Assembly (NCBI GenBank): GCA_022402525.1
Contig: JAKRSB010000085.1
Span: 124,001-188,000, forward strand
Source of the DNA: Thermosynechococcaceae cyanobacterium MS004
Lineage (GTDB): Bacteria; Cyanobacteriota; Cyanobacteriia; Thermosynechococcales; Thermosynechococcaceae
DNA length: 64,000 nt
Direction: 5' to 3'
Part shown: positions 53,791 to 61,787 of the stretch, piece by piece
How the letters are laid out: each line of letters begins with the position of its first letter
How positions within the stretch are numbered: position 1 is the stretch's first letter
Translations under genes and position numbers: made by a program
Notes under the pieces: model-generated
Databases searched by the model: none
The model's input: only the letters and a program-made list of their open reading frames with translations
Told to the model about the DNA's origin: nothing

Positions 53791-55524
53791 CTACCGATCT
53801 ACGGCGTAGGCTACCAACTTTGAGATCTGCTGCCGGAGCGTTTCAAGACCGTGGCGATCGCGGGCTGAAATGAAGACCGCCTGAGGAAATTCTTCCATGG
53901 CGATCGCCAGAGTTGCACTATCCACCTGATCAATTTTGTTAAACACAACCAGGGCAGGCCCTGGCGTGATGGGCATCTCTTTCAAAATTTCCATCACCGC
54001 TCGAATTTGAGACATCCAGGCAGAGTGGGACAAATCAACAACATGCAGCAGCGCATCTGCATCAGTGACTTCCTCTAGGGTTGCCCGAAATGCATCCACC
54101 AAGGCTGGGGGCAGCTCATGGATAAATCCGACGGTATCCGTTAGCAAAATCTGCTGAAACGTCTCAGGTTGCCCCTGGGACTGCCCCTCGTCCTGGTCAT
54201 CGTTTGTATTCCGAATCATGAGGCGACGAGTCGTTGGGTCTAGGGTCGCAAAAAGCTGATCCGCCGCGTAGACCTCTGAATTGGTCAGGGTATTGAGCAG
54301 CGTTGATTTACCCGCATTGGTATACCCCACCACCGCAATCACCGGAACCCCATGATGCTGTCGCTTTTGCCGTAGTCGCGATCGATGGGCCTGAAGCTGA
54401 GTCACCTCTTTCTGCAGACGACTGACCCGACTCTGGATGGCGCGTCGCTCCGTCTCTAGCTTAGTTTCCCCAGGCCCACGGGTTCCAATGCCGCCCCCCA
54501 AGCGAGACATGGCTAGCCCACGCCCTTTAAGGCGCGGCATCATATATTCAAGCTGCGCCAGCTCCACCTGAAGCTTGCCTTCTTGGGATTGAGCGCGTTG
54601 GGCAAAGATATCTAAGATAACTTCCGTTCGATCCACGATCCGAATGCCGATCTGAGTTTCGAGGTTGCGCGCCTGAGAGGGTGATAAATCACGGTTAAAC
54701 ACAATCAGATTGGCACCCAAGGTCTGCGCCCTAAGGGCAATTTCCTGCACCTTGCCGGGGCCAACAACGGTTTGGGGGTGGGGCTGGCGCTTTTGTTGGA
54801 TGATGTCAAGGACCTTCCCCCCTGCACTATCCACCAGAAGCACCAGCTCGTTGATGCTGTCTTGGAAGCGCTCAGGACTCATGCCTTGAGTCAGTAGTCC
54901 CACCAAAACCACCCGATCAATTTCAGCCTTGGACTCAACCTGCACCGCCGGAGCAGGCACTGCTTCAGACTGCCGGAATCCGTCTTCTACGCTTTCAACA
55001 AGATCCAGTAAATCCTGCTGCGTTAGTGCATCTAAGCTCAGGGGTTCTGAAACGAGCCAAGGGTGCTCAGTATCCGGCATCAGGTGGGCGAGGTAGGATT
55101 CCTTCACATAGCCCGTCGCGCCCCCGCCCCGTCGCTCAAAGCCGCTCCCGGTCAAGCTCAGCAGCGCCATTGCATCCAGCCGCTGGACGGCCATCGCGGT
55201 TAAGGCTGACTCACTAGGGGCTTCCCCTTTGAGGGTTGTCGCAATACAGCGAATCCCGCTGAGGCGCTCAGCACCGTACCTGGGCAGTTCCAGGGGAGGG
55301 ATTTGGGTTTGGCGAGGGGTACCTACACCCACGCGGATCACCTGCCCCCGTCGATTGAGATAGCTGCAAACAGGCTCTTGAATCTCTGTGCTGATGGCGG
55401 CTAGACGCTGGGCAAACTCGACCGTAGTGATGCGATCGCCCGGTAGCCGCTGATGGTACAAGCGTCGGAGCTGTTTAAGCTGACTGGGTTTTAGTCCTTG
55501 AAGGTTGCCGTAAATGGTGTCGAT
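53791..55524 (-). CDS. hflX: Ribosome-associated GTPase HflX
   Basis: A GTPase that splits stalled or hibernating ribosomes. HflX domain: AQTLGANLIVFNRDLSPSQA, YMMPRLKGRGLAMSRLGGGI, GTRGPGETKLETERR; G domain: G1 VGYTNAGKSTLLNTL, G3 DTVGFIHELP, G4 VFNKIDQVD. The first recognised start codon is TTG at 55461, but the frame stays open upstream and encodes IDTIYGNLQGLKPSQLKQLR directly joined to RLYHQRLPGD, which matches the N-terminus of cyanobacterial HflX. AGGAAGGA lies nine bases before the ATC at 55522-55524. I therefore place the N-terminus there; no ATG, GTG or TTG is in frame at that point, so initiation is unusual or the start codon has mutated. Confidence 0.9.
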   Translation of the reverse strand: MDTIYGNLQGLKPSQLKQLRRLYHQRLPGDRITTVEFAQRLAAISTEIQEPVCSYLNRRGQVIRVGVGTPRQTQIPPLELPRYGAERLSGIRCIATTLKGEAPSESALTAMAVQRLDAMALLSLTGSGFERRGGGATGYVKESYLAHLMPDTEHPWLVSEPLSLDALTQQDLLDLVESVEDGFRQSEAVPAPAVQVESKAEIDRVVLVGLLTQGMSPERFQDSINELVLLVDSAGGKVLDIIQQKRQPHPQTVVGPGKVQEIALRAQTLGANLIVFNRDLSPSQARNLETQIGIRIVDRTEVILDIFAQRAQSQEGKLQVELAQLEYMMPRLKGRGLAMSRLGGGIGTRGPGETKLETERRAIQSRVSRLQKEVTQLQAHRSRLRQKRQHHGVPVIAVVGYTNAGKSTLLNTLTNSEVYAADQLFATLDPTTRRLMIRNTNDDQDEGQSQGQPETFQQILLTDTVGFIHELPPALVDAFRATLEEVTDADALLHVVDLSHSAWMSQIRAVMEILKEMPITPGPALVVFNKIDQVDSATLAIAMEEFPQAVFISARDRHGLETLRQQISKLVAYAVDR

Positions 55525-55782
55525 ACGCGTTTATCCTTCCTGATGGGTGCCGTGCGGGAAAAGAGCGGTGGGCAAAAAGAGCGGTAGACAAAAAGAGCGG
55601 TGAGCGATCGCACTTGACAGAGCCTTTGAATGGCGCAGTGCTGTATTCATTCTAGATATTTTAGAGTCTAGAGAGATGGGATGATGTCTTCATCAGTGCG
55701 CGCAAACCTGCGGGGTGAACCACGTGAACCACGGGTTGAATCCTTCTAAGCACGATCCATTCAATACAGCAGCATCGATTAC

Positions 55783-56430
55783 ATGGCCACCACCCTAGAT
55801 CAAATTTCAACCTACCTCGATCAATACAGTCTGAACTACCAGAGCCAGCCTGAGAAAGCCCGAATTCTGATTAAAGTCAGCGAAGAAGCCAGCGAAGAAG
55901 TCAGCGAAGAACTCCTAATCGTCATTCAGCTTGATGAAGAAGGTCGTTTTTTTAAGCTGTTTGCCCCCGAAGTGCTGTCGGGAGTGCAAGAGCATCCTCA
56001 TAAATCGGCCATTTTGCAAACCATGCTGAGTATTTCCTGGGAAACCAAAATGCTCCAGTGGGAGTACGACCCCTCCGATGGCGAAATCCGCGCCATCATT
56101 GAATTTCCCCTTGAAGATTCCATCTTGACCGCCCAGCAATTTCACCGCTGCTTCAGCGGACTGATAGAAATTGTGCGGGAATGGGCGCTTCCTCGACTCC
56201 ATGAAGTCATGAAAACAGGCATCGATCCGGGCGATCAGGATTTAATGCTGGGCACACAAATTTCGCTCTTGCTTCAAGAAGAGTCTCCGGGGCTGGTAAC
56301 GCGGCTAGAGCGAGCAATGGTGGCGCGCAAGCTGAGAGGCCCGTTTTCCAAGAATCCATCTTCAACAGACCCATTCCCAACAGACCCGTCTTCAACAGAT
56401 TCATCAATGGACGATGACCGTGGAGTCTAA
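55783..56430 (+). CDS. YbjN-like protein with repeat-derived segments
   Basis: A 215-residue protein with the YbjN / type III secretion chaperone-like fold: an N-terminal helix (TLDQISTYLDQYSLNYQSQP), EGRFFKLFAPEVL, and LQTMLSISWETKMLQWEYDP followed by GEIRAIIEFPLEDSILTAQQ. Cyanobacteria have several such proteins of unknown task. Two low-complexity parts come from tandem arrays: SEEASEEVSEE (12-bp units) in the first strand region and PSSTDPFPTDPSSTD (15-bp units) in the tail. Confidence 0.75.
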   Translation: MATTLDQISTYLDQYSLNYQSQPEKARILIKVSEEASEEVSEELLIVIQLDEEGRFFKLFAPEVLSGVQEHPHKSAILQTMLSISWETKMLQWEYDPSDGEIRAIIEFPLEDSILTAQQFHRCFSGLIEIVREWALPRLHEVMKTGIDPGDQDLMLGTQISLLLQEESPGLVTRLERAMVARKLRGPFSKNPSSTDPFPTDPSSTDSSMDDDRGV

Positions 56431-56483
56431 CCCTACCTCCGGCCAAACCTAACGCTCAGCCCAAGGATTGGAAGCGCGATCGC

Positions 56484-57032
56484 CTACGGGCAACCCAGCG
56501 ACTCACGAGTCTCAACGCCGGTCATCGAGTTAACCCCACTAGCCGACTTGCACAACTCAATAACCTGTTCCTTATCGAGAACAGCATCACTAAAATCTGC
56601 CCCCGTCACCACCGCATCCCGAAAAGTTGACTTAAGCAGTAGCGCACCTTGAAATACTCCATCACTTAAGTTGGCACCACCAAAGTTGCTGAGGTAGGCG
56701 AGGCCATCGCTCATATTAACGCCCTCTAAATTAGCCTGCTTTAAGATAGCTGCATTAAAAACCGCCCCGCGCAGATCAGCATGGCTAAAATCTGCGCCCT
56801 CCAGACGGGCATCATTAAATTCAGCCTGCTGTAAATTTTGTCCAGCAAAGTTTTTTTGAGCAACCGTTACATCGTCAAAGGCACGAATGGCCGCAGAACT
56901 TGCGGCATAAGCTGCATCAGGCATTGTCAAAAGGGGCAACACAATACAAAAAGCGAGGCTTAAGATGCGGAAGAACAGCTTTAAGACGAACCTACTGGGA
57001 ACAAAACAATGTAAAACGAGCAATCTTGACAT
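56484..57032 (-). CDS. Secreted pentapeptide-repeat protein
   Basis: About 182 residues from the ATG at 57032; a TTG at 57044 would add four. Residues 1-45 form a signal peptide (FRILSLAFCIVLPLLTMPDA, cleavage after AYA). About 15 A(D/N)LxX repeats follow: LQQAEFNDARLEGADFSHAD and LRGAVFNAAILKQANLEGVN, forming a right-handed beta helix. The tail has CKSASGVNSMTGVETRESLG with two Cys that may form a disulfide, as in thylakoid lumenal pentapeptide proteins (TL15/TL17). Lumen or periplasm is likely. Function unknown. Confidence 0.85.
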   Translation of the reverse strand: MSRLLVLHCFVPSRFVLKLFFRILSLAFCIVLPLLTMPDAAYAASSAAIRAFDDVTVAQKNFAGQNLQQAEFNDARLEGADFSHADLRGAVFNAAILKQANLEGVNMSDGLAYLSNFGGANLSDGVFQGALLLKSTFRDAVVTGADFSDAVLDKEQVIELCKSASGVNSMTGVETRESLGCP

Positions 57033-57044
57033 ATCGCGAATCAA

Positions 57045-57572
57045 AGTCCTTCAGGACATCTAAAAAAATTGAACGGGCAAAATTGAACGGGCAAAATTGA
57101 ACGGGTGGTATTTTGTGGCGCTAAGCTACGGCGCTAGAAACAGAAAGAAGGATTGGCATTTTCTGAATGAACCCAGTGGACACAGACATCCAGCATTTCT
57201 GAGTCCTCATTGACTATTCTAAGGGTATGAGTACCCTGCACCCAACGTCGCGCAGAGAGACTGTTATCAAGGGGCAGGATTAGCATTGGTCAATTTGCTT
57301 GGATTTCAGCGTTCAAAGCGGCTCCATTCTGGGAAAATTGGGCAGTTTGCGGTAGCTTATGGAGAATACAGCATCGCTTTAACTGGGGCTACTGAATGGG
57401 ATTGCTGACTGGGATTACTGACTGAGTTTACTGATTTGGATTACTGACTGAGTTTACTGAACATTGAGCGTAAAGATACTAAGCTTCGAATGTCTGCTCA
57501 CCGTATATTTATCCATCGGCCAATATTTCGATCAATCTTTAACTGCGACTTTATTGGGATATCACCATCATT
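57045..57572. other. Divergent spacer between two pentapeptide-protein genes
   Basis: A 528-base region with two tandem arrays: AAAATTGAACGGGC x3 (57065-57106) and 13-bp units near GGGATTACTGACT x5 (57398-57462). No gene is seen. Confidence 0.75.
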
Positions 57573-59012
57573 GTGGATCATGATTTCTACATTCGGCTTA
57601 TTCGCCGAGGCGCTAAGCGCTGGAATCTATGGCGAAATAGCCAGGGTTCAGGAGACTTGGATTTGAGCGGGATCGATTTGAGTAAGTCAAATTTAGAAGG
57701 CTTTAATTTCAGTGGCGTCAATTTAAGTTCAGCAAACTTGAGTGGCACAAATCTGAAGGGAACCTCTTTTCGATTTGCAGAGCTTGTCCAGACTAATTTT
57801 TCTTCAGCAAATCTGAGTGAGGCGGATCTCTGTTCAGCGAATTTATTTAAAGCCAATTTTAGCAAAGCTAAGCTCTACAAGGCAGATTTATGTAAGGCAA
57901 ACCTCCGCGAAGCAAACTTACAGGATGCGGATGGAGAAGAGGCGTTTATGATTGAGGCTGTCCTTGACTCTGCTCGCCTAATTTCCGCAAATTTTAGCAG
58001 AGCAATTTTGACAGATGCCAGCCTTGAATGTGCAAACCTTTGGCAGGTCAACCTTAACAAGGCCGATTTAAGTTTTTCAAATTTAAGCTATACCAATCTT
58101 GCTCAGGCAAATCTGAGTAAGGTCGTTTTGATTGAGGGAAATCTGAAGGGGGCGAAGCTAGATAGCGCTAATTTTTACTGTGCCAACTGTCAGCGAACAA
58201 CCTTTGAAGAGGCTTCCCTTAAAAATGCTAATTTAGTGGGCGGTAATTTCTGTGAAGGCAATTTTTTAGGCGCAACTTTGACGAACGTGAAGCTTGAAAT
58301 GACGCGATTGAGCAATGCCCGATTTAGCGATGCAGCGCTGGCGGCCGCTTTACAAAAGGAAGAAGAACCGCCCACATTGGTTTCTGTAGACCAAGAGAAC
58401 CAAACCGCGCAGTGGCCTTTGCCCGCGACTGATTTTATTGGAGAACTGCGGCTGACAGCAGAGCGATCGCAGATTAAACCTATCCAAATTGAACCCATTC
58501 AGATTGAGCCCATTCAGATTAAACCTATCCAGATTGAGCCCATGCAGATTGAGCCTATCCACACTCAGCTTACGGTGAAGCAGTCCCCCACTCTAGAGAT
58601 AGTCTTGCCAGAAACCCTGGACTGGCTTGCATTGGCGCTGGCGATCCAGAAAATCAATCAGGCAAAGCCACTCCAGCTAAAGCTCAGTAAAATTGAGGCT
58701 TTGCCGGAACAGAAAATTTTGGTTTCTCTAACCGCAGATTTATCCGTTAAGCCAGATGAGCTGAAGCAAGCGCTAATGCAGCATTATGAAACACAAGCTG
58801 AATCCCTGAAGCTTAAGACATCCAGCCACCCAGCAGTCAACGGGTCGCTTGCCCCAGAAGTGCGATCGCAGCTCAGCACATTAAGCCCAGTAGAACGACT
58901 GGAGAACGAAGATCTGGAGAACGTAGAGCGGCCCCAGGCAACGCCAGCCTATTCAGCTCTCAACCGACTCCTTGATTTATTGACTGCAAGCCTGGGTCAG
59001 CGCGATCGCTAA
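57573..59012 (+). CDS. Large pentapeptide-repeat protein with repeat-expanded linker
   Basis: A 479-residue cytoplasmic protein from a GTG start. Residues about 28-255 are some 45 A(N/D)LxX repeats (LDLSGIDLSKSNLEGFNFSG and so on), a four-sided beta helix. Residues about 300-330 are six 5-residue units of the IQIEP/IQIKP type from a 15-bp array at 58470-58559. The C-terminal part has TLDWLALALAIQKINQAKPL and VSLTADLSVKPDELKQALMQ, an alpha/beta domain I cannot name. No signal peptide. The N-terminal segment (FYIRLIRRGAKRWNLWR) is basic and may contact a partner or nucleic acid. Confidence 0.85.
   Translation: MDHDFYIRLIRRGAKRWNLWRNSQGSGDLDLSGIDLSKSNLEGFNFSGVNLSSANLSGTNLKGTSFRFAELVQTNFSSANLSEADLCSANLFKANFSKAKLYKADLCKANLREANLQDADGEEAFMIEAVLDSARLISANFSRAILTDASLECANLWQVNLNKADLSFSNLSYTNLAQANLSKVVLIEGNLKGAKLDSANFYCANCQRTTFEEASLKNANLVGGNFCEGNFLGATLTNVKLEMTRLSNARFSDAALAAALQKEEEPPTLVSVDQENQTAQWPLPATDFIGELRLTAERSQIKPIQIEPIQIEPIQIKPIQIEPMQIEPIHTQLTVKQSPTLEIVLPETLDWLALALAIQKINQAKPLQLKLSKIEALPEQKILVSLTADLSVKPDELKQALMQHYETQAESLKLKTSSHPAVNGSLAPEVRSQLSTLSPVERLENEDLENVERPQATPAYSALNRLLDLLTASLGQRDR
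58470..58559 (+). repeat. 15-bp tandem repeat x6 inside a pentapeptide gene
   Basis: Six units of CAGATTGAGCCCATT type in exact register, coding for QI(E/K)P(I/M). Confidence 0.9.
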
Positions 59013-59065
59013 GCTCATGTTGAGTTAGTCCATTGAGGTAGCCCATATTGAGTTAGCCCGGCAGA

Positions 59066-59449
59066 TTAGTCCTGAATATAGGGCACCCCGGCGGCCAAAG
59101 CCGCTTCAGCCCGCATAAATTCCCGTCCTAAATAAGCAGCGTGGTCAAATTTAGTCACTAAATTAATCTGAGGGTCTTCAAAAATCTGGATGCATAATTC
59201 TTTAGCAGTGGTGGCCTTGAAGATAGCCGTCGGCTCCCGGTCAACCTTACTACAGGTTGGAAAAGGCTTCCCTGTTTCGGGATCGACAGCCAATCCCTGC
59301 TCATTGATTGTGTTGGTATAGTGTTTTGCGTAAATGAGCGCGGCTTCGGGGTCAATGTAGACAATAAAGTAGCCGCCGGGGTCAAGGGCAATGAAGCGGT
59401 TGGAGAGCTTATCGTTAAGGGTCGTTTGAAGGTCTAATGTTGAAAGCAT
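59066..59449 (-). CDS. DUF4346-like conserved cyanobacterial protein
   Basis: A 127-residue protein: RFIALDPGGYFIVYIDPEAA, IYAKHYTNTINEQGLAVDPE, FKATTAKELCIQIFED and FDHAAYLGREFMRAEAALAA. The DPGGYFIVY and HAAYLGREL-like parts are typical of DUF4346 proteins of cyanobacteria. No catalytic function is established that I know of. It ends with GVPYIQD. Divergent spacing to the next plus-strand gene is occupied by repeats. Confidence 0.7.
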   Translation of the reverse strand: MLSTLDLQTTLNDKLSNRFIALDPGGYFIVYIDPEAALIYAKHYTNTINEQGLAVDPETGKPFPTCSKVDREPTAIFKATTAKELCIQIFEDPQINLVTKFDHAAYLGREFMRAEAALAAGVPYIQD

Positions 59450-59656
59450 GGATCTAAAGCTGCGGGGCGAGAAAAGTCTAAAGTATCAAGGTGTATCCAG
59501 AAGAAAGTATCCAGCAGATATCAGGGCGCGGAACGCTACACACAGGTCAGCAGCCATGAATCAGCAGCAGCGAATCAGTAAAAGCAAGTCAGTAGACATG
59601 AACTTAGTAGCGATGAACTTAAGTAGCGATGAACTTAGTAGACACGAGTAGTAAAT

Positions 59657-60913
59657 GTGGTGTTAAAGCATCTGTGTCTTAGTTTAGTGTGTCTTAGTTT
59701 AGTGCGTCCTAGTTTAGTACGCGGTTTAGTACGCAGATCGCTGTTTTCCCGATCGCCCTTGAGCGCCCAAGCCCCTAGCCGACGGTCTAAACTTGCCTCA
59801 AGCATCAGTTGCGCTGGAGTTGCGCTGGTGGCGCTTTCTATCACATTACCGGCCTACAGCGAGTTTCGGCATGTTCCGCTGGGGGCCGTGCAGACCTGTG
59901 ACGTTTCACTCCGATCTAGTTTAGATATTCCCTATCAGTGCCAGCGCTGGGTAGATTCCACGGCAAAGCTCCCCCTTTGGCAAGACTTTTTAGGGTTTCA
60001 GTTTGGCCAAATCAGCCATGCAGACTGGCTCCAGCTTAGTCAAACCTATGGAAACTGGCACAACACCCAACTTTTGCCGCCCTACGATCCACAGCGAAAC
60101 TACGAGCTACTAGACTTCATGCCGCCCGTCATTCAGGCGCTGGATAAACATCGCTTTTACAGTGAACGGGTTTCAAATAACCGAATTTCAAGTGAACGGG
60201 TTTCAAGTGAACAGGTTTACAACGAGCAAGTTTCCAGTCAGCAGATCTCTCGTAAACCAACGGGAGAAGGGATGCCTGAGGTAGGGGGCTTAGGGTCAGG
60301 CGATTCTGGCGTAGCACAGTGGATCACTAACTGCTGGGGGACAGTCTACGAAATTCTGCGGCTTGCTAAGGGGGCTAGGGTAGAGTCGCCGGTTTTGTTT
60401 GCGACGGCGGCTGAGCCAATGTTAAAGATGCTTCGGAATGCCTCAGCACCCGTCAGTTCTGTGCAGCCAGGAGATATTCTACTGATCTCTCACTATCACG
60501 GCGATCGCGAGTATTTAGACCATACGGTGATTGTCATTGACCAAGGCCTGTATTTTGAGAAAGCAGGCGCTGGCGATGAGGTTCCCTATCGGTTTGTAGA
60601 TGAAGCAACCCTCCGCCGCATCTGGAACCCCACTGTCTTTACCTATCAAGCTCGCCGCCCCCATCCCGCCCTACGCTTACCTCAACCCCACGAGTCTTTT
60701 AGCCTGAAGTCTCTCGCACTTCCCAAAAATCTGGCCACTCATCCGCTGGCGCGTCAGCGATCGCCCAGTCCCTTTCTCGCCCACCTCACCGTCATCGAAA
60801 CACCAGAGGCTCCTCCGACCTTTCTGTGGATGCAGGCTATTCCCCCCCTACGTCAAATCCAGGGACGCTTTCAACTCCCGCAGTCTGCTTACCGCAGAAT
60901 CTTCGTACCATAA
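59657..60913 (+). CDS. Secreted protein with NlpC/P60-like Cys-His domain
   Basis: A 418-residue frame from GTG at 59657. The first about 25 residues (LSLVCLSLVRPSLVRG) come from a tandem array and may not be translated; no in-frame ATG follows before the signal-like segment CAGVALVALSITLPAYS. The mature part has a conserved-looking Cys pair region (VQTCDVSLRSSLDIPYQCQR). A catalytic-type Cys in WITNCWGTVYEILRLA and a His in EYLDHTVIVIDQG, separated by about 80 residues, resemble NlpC/P60 or CHAP amidases. Residues about 169-198 are six 5-residue units (SERVS, NNRIS, SERVS, SEQVY, NEQVS, SQQIS). Hydrolase activity is inference. Confidence 0.65.
   Translation: MVLKHLCLSLVCLSLVRPSLVRGLVRRSLFSRSPLSAQAPSRRSKLASSISCAGVALVALSITLPAYSEFRHVPLGAVQTCDVSLRSSLDIPYQCQRWVDSTAKLPLWQDFLGFQFGQISHADWLQLSQTYGNWHNTQLLPPYDPQRNYELLDFMPPVIQALDKHRFYSERVSNNRISSERVSSEQVYNEQVSSQQISRKPTGEGMPEVGGLGSGDSGVAQWITNCWGTVYEILRLAKGARVESPVLFATAAEPMLKMLRNASAPVSSVQPGDILLISHYHGDREYLDHTVIVIDQGLYFEKAGAGDEVPYRFVDEATLRRIWNPTVFTYQARRPHPALRLPQPHESFSLKSLALPKNLATHPLARQRSPSPFLAHLTVIETPEAPPTFLWMQAIPPLRQIQGRFQLPQSAYRRIFVP
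59673..59729 (+). repeat. 15-bp tandem repeat x3-4 at a gene start
   Basis: Units TGTGTCTTAGTTTAG (two perfect, one with two changes, one partial). They code for CLSLV-type residues in the putative N-terminus of the next gene. A separate array near GATGAACTTAGTAGC lies just upstream (59595-59650). Confidence 0.8.
60161..60250 (+). repeat. 15-bp tandem repeat x6 inside a secreted-protein gene
   Basis: Six imperfect units of AGTGAACGGGTTTCA type in register, keeping the reading frame. Confidence 0.85.
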
Positions 60914-60959
60914 ACTAAGCGATAGACCCAGTTGTAGTCTGTTTTTTTGTCTCGCTTTC

Positions 60960-60998
60960 ATGTCCAGTTCTTATGTCCAGCTCTTATATCCAGCTCTC
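60960..60998 (+). repeat. 13-bp tandem repeat x3 carrying extra start codons
   Basis: ATGTCCAGTTCTT, ATGTCCAGCTCTT and ATATCCAGCTCTC lead directly into the ATG at 60999. Three units total 39 bases, so the first ATG is in frame with the gene and the second is not. Confidence 0.85.
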
Positions 60999-61709
60999 AT
61001 GCCCATCTTGCTAGTCGATGACGAAATTGAGCTAACTGAACCCTTAAGCCGAGCGCTCACGCGAGAAGGCTATGAGGTTGAAGTGGCCTATGATGGCGAA
61101 ACAGCACTTCAGCAAATTCATCGCCATCAGGCGACAGGCAATGCCTATACGCTGCTGATTCTGGACTGGATGCTGCCTAAATACTCAGGCATTGAGGTTT
61201 GCCAAACCCTGCGATCGCAAGGAGACAATACACCCGTCTTGTTTTTGACCGCCAAAGATACCCTGGATGCCAGGGTACAGGGACTGGATGCAGGAGCCGA
61301 TGACTATCTCGTAAAGCCCTTTGAGCTACGCGAACTTCTCGCAAGGGTGCGCGCCCTGCTGCGTCGGAATGAGCAGCTCTCTCCCAAAGCGGCCGACTCC
61401 CCTAGTCCACGAATTTTAGTTGAGGGCTTAGAGCTAGACCTCGAAAATCAGGTTGTGTATCGGGGCGATCGCATCATTGCGCTCTCGGACAAAGAATGTC
61501 AGCTTCTGGCCTATCTCATGCAGCACCCCCAGCAAATCATCCCCCACGAAGAGATTTCCCAACACCTCTGGCCCACCGAGGAAAAACCAAACAGTAACGT
61601 CCTTGCCGCCCATATTCGCCTCTTACGGCGCAAAATCGAGCGAGAAAACGCCCCCCCACTCATCCATACCATCTACGGCAAGGGCTATCGCTTTGGGTCA
61701 GGGCTTTAA
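60999..61709 (+). CDS. OmpR-family response regulator (RppA-like)
   Basis: A 236-residue regulator if begun at MPILLVDDE (60999); the ATG at 60960 would add 13 repeat-encoded residues. Receiver domain: LLVDDEIEL with paired Asp, phospho-acceptor in LLILDWMLPKYSG, Thr in VLFLTAKD and Lys in DDYLVKPFELREL. Effector: winged helix with LSDKECQLLAYLMQHPQQII and RLLRRKIERENAPPLIHTIY. The N-terminal sequence (VDDEIELTEPLSRALTREGY) resembles cyanobacterial RppA, a redox- and nickel-linked regulator. No histidine kinase gene is adjacent, so it is an orphan here. Confidence 0.9.
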   Translation: MPILLVDDEIELTEPLSRALTREGYEVEVAYDGETALQQIHRHQATGNAYTLLILDWMLPKYSGIEVCQTLRSQGDNTPVLFLTAKDTLDARVQGLDAGADDYLVKPFELRELLARVRALLRRNEQLSPKAADSPSPRILVEGLELDLENQVVYRGDRIIALSDKECQLLAYLMQHPQQIIPHEEISQHLWPTEEKPNSNVLAAHIRLLRRKIERENAPPLIHTIYGKGYRFGSGL

Positions 61710-61787
61710 GCAAAAGCAGGCGCAATCCAGCAAATGCTAACGCACCTCAGAATTCTGCACTTCAAAGCATATCAAGAACAATCTTGG

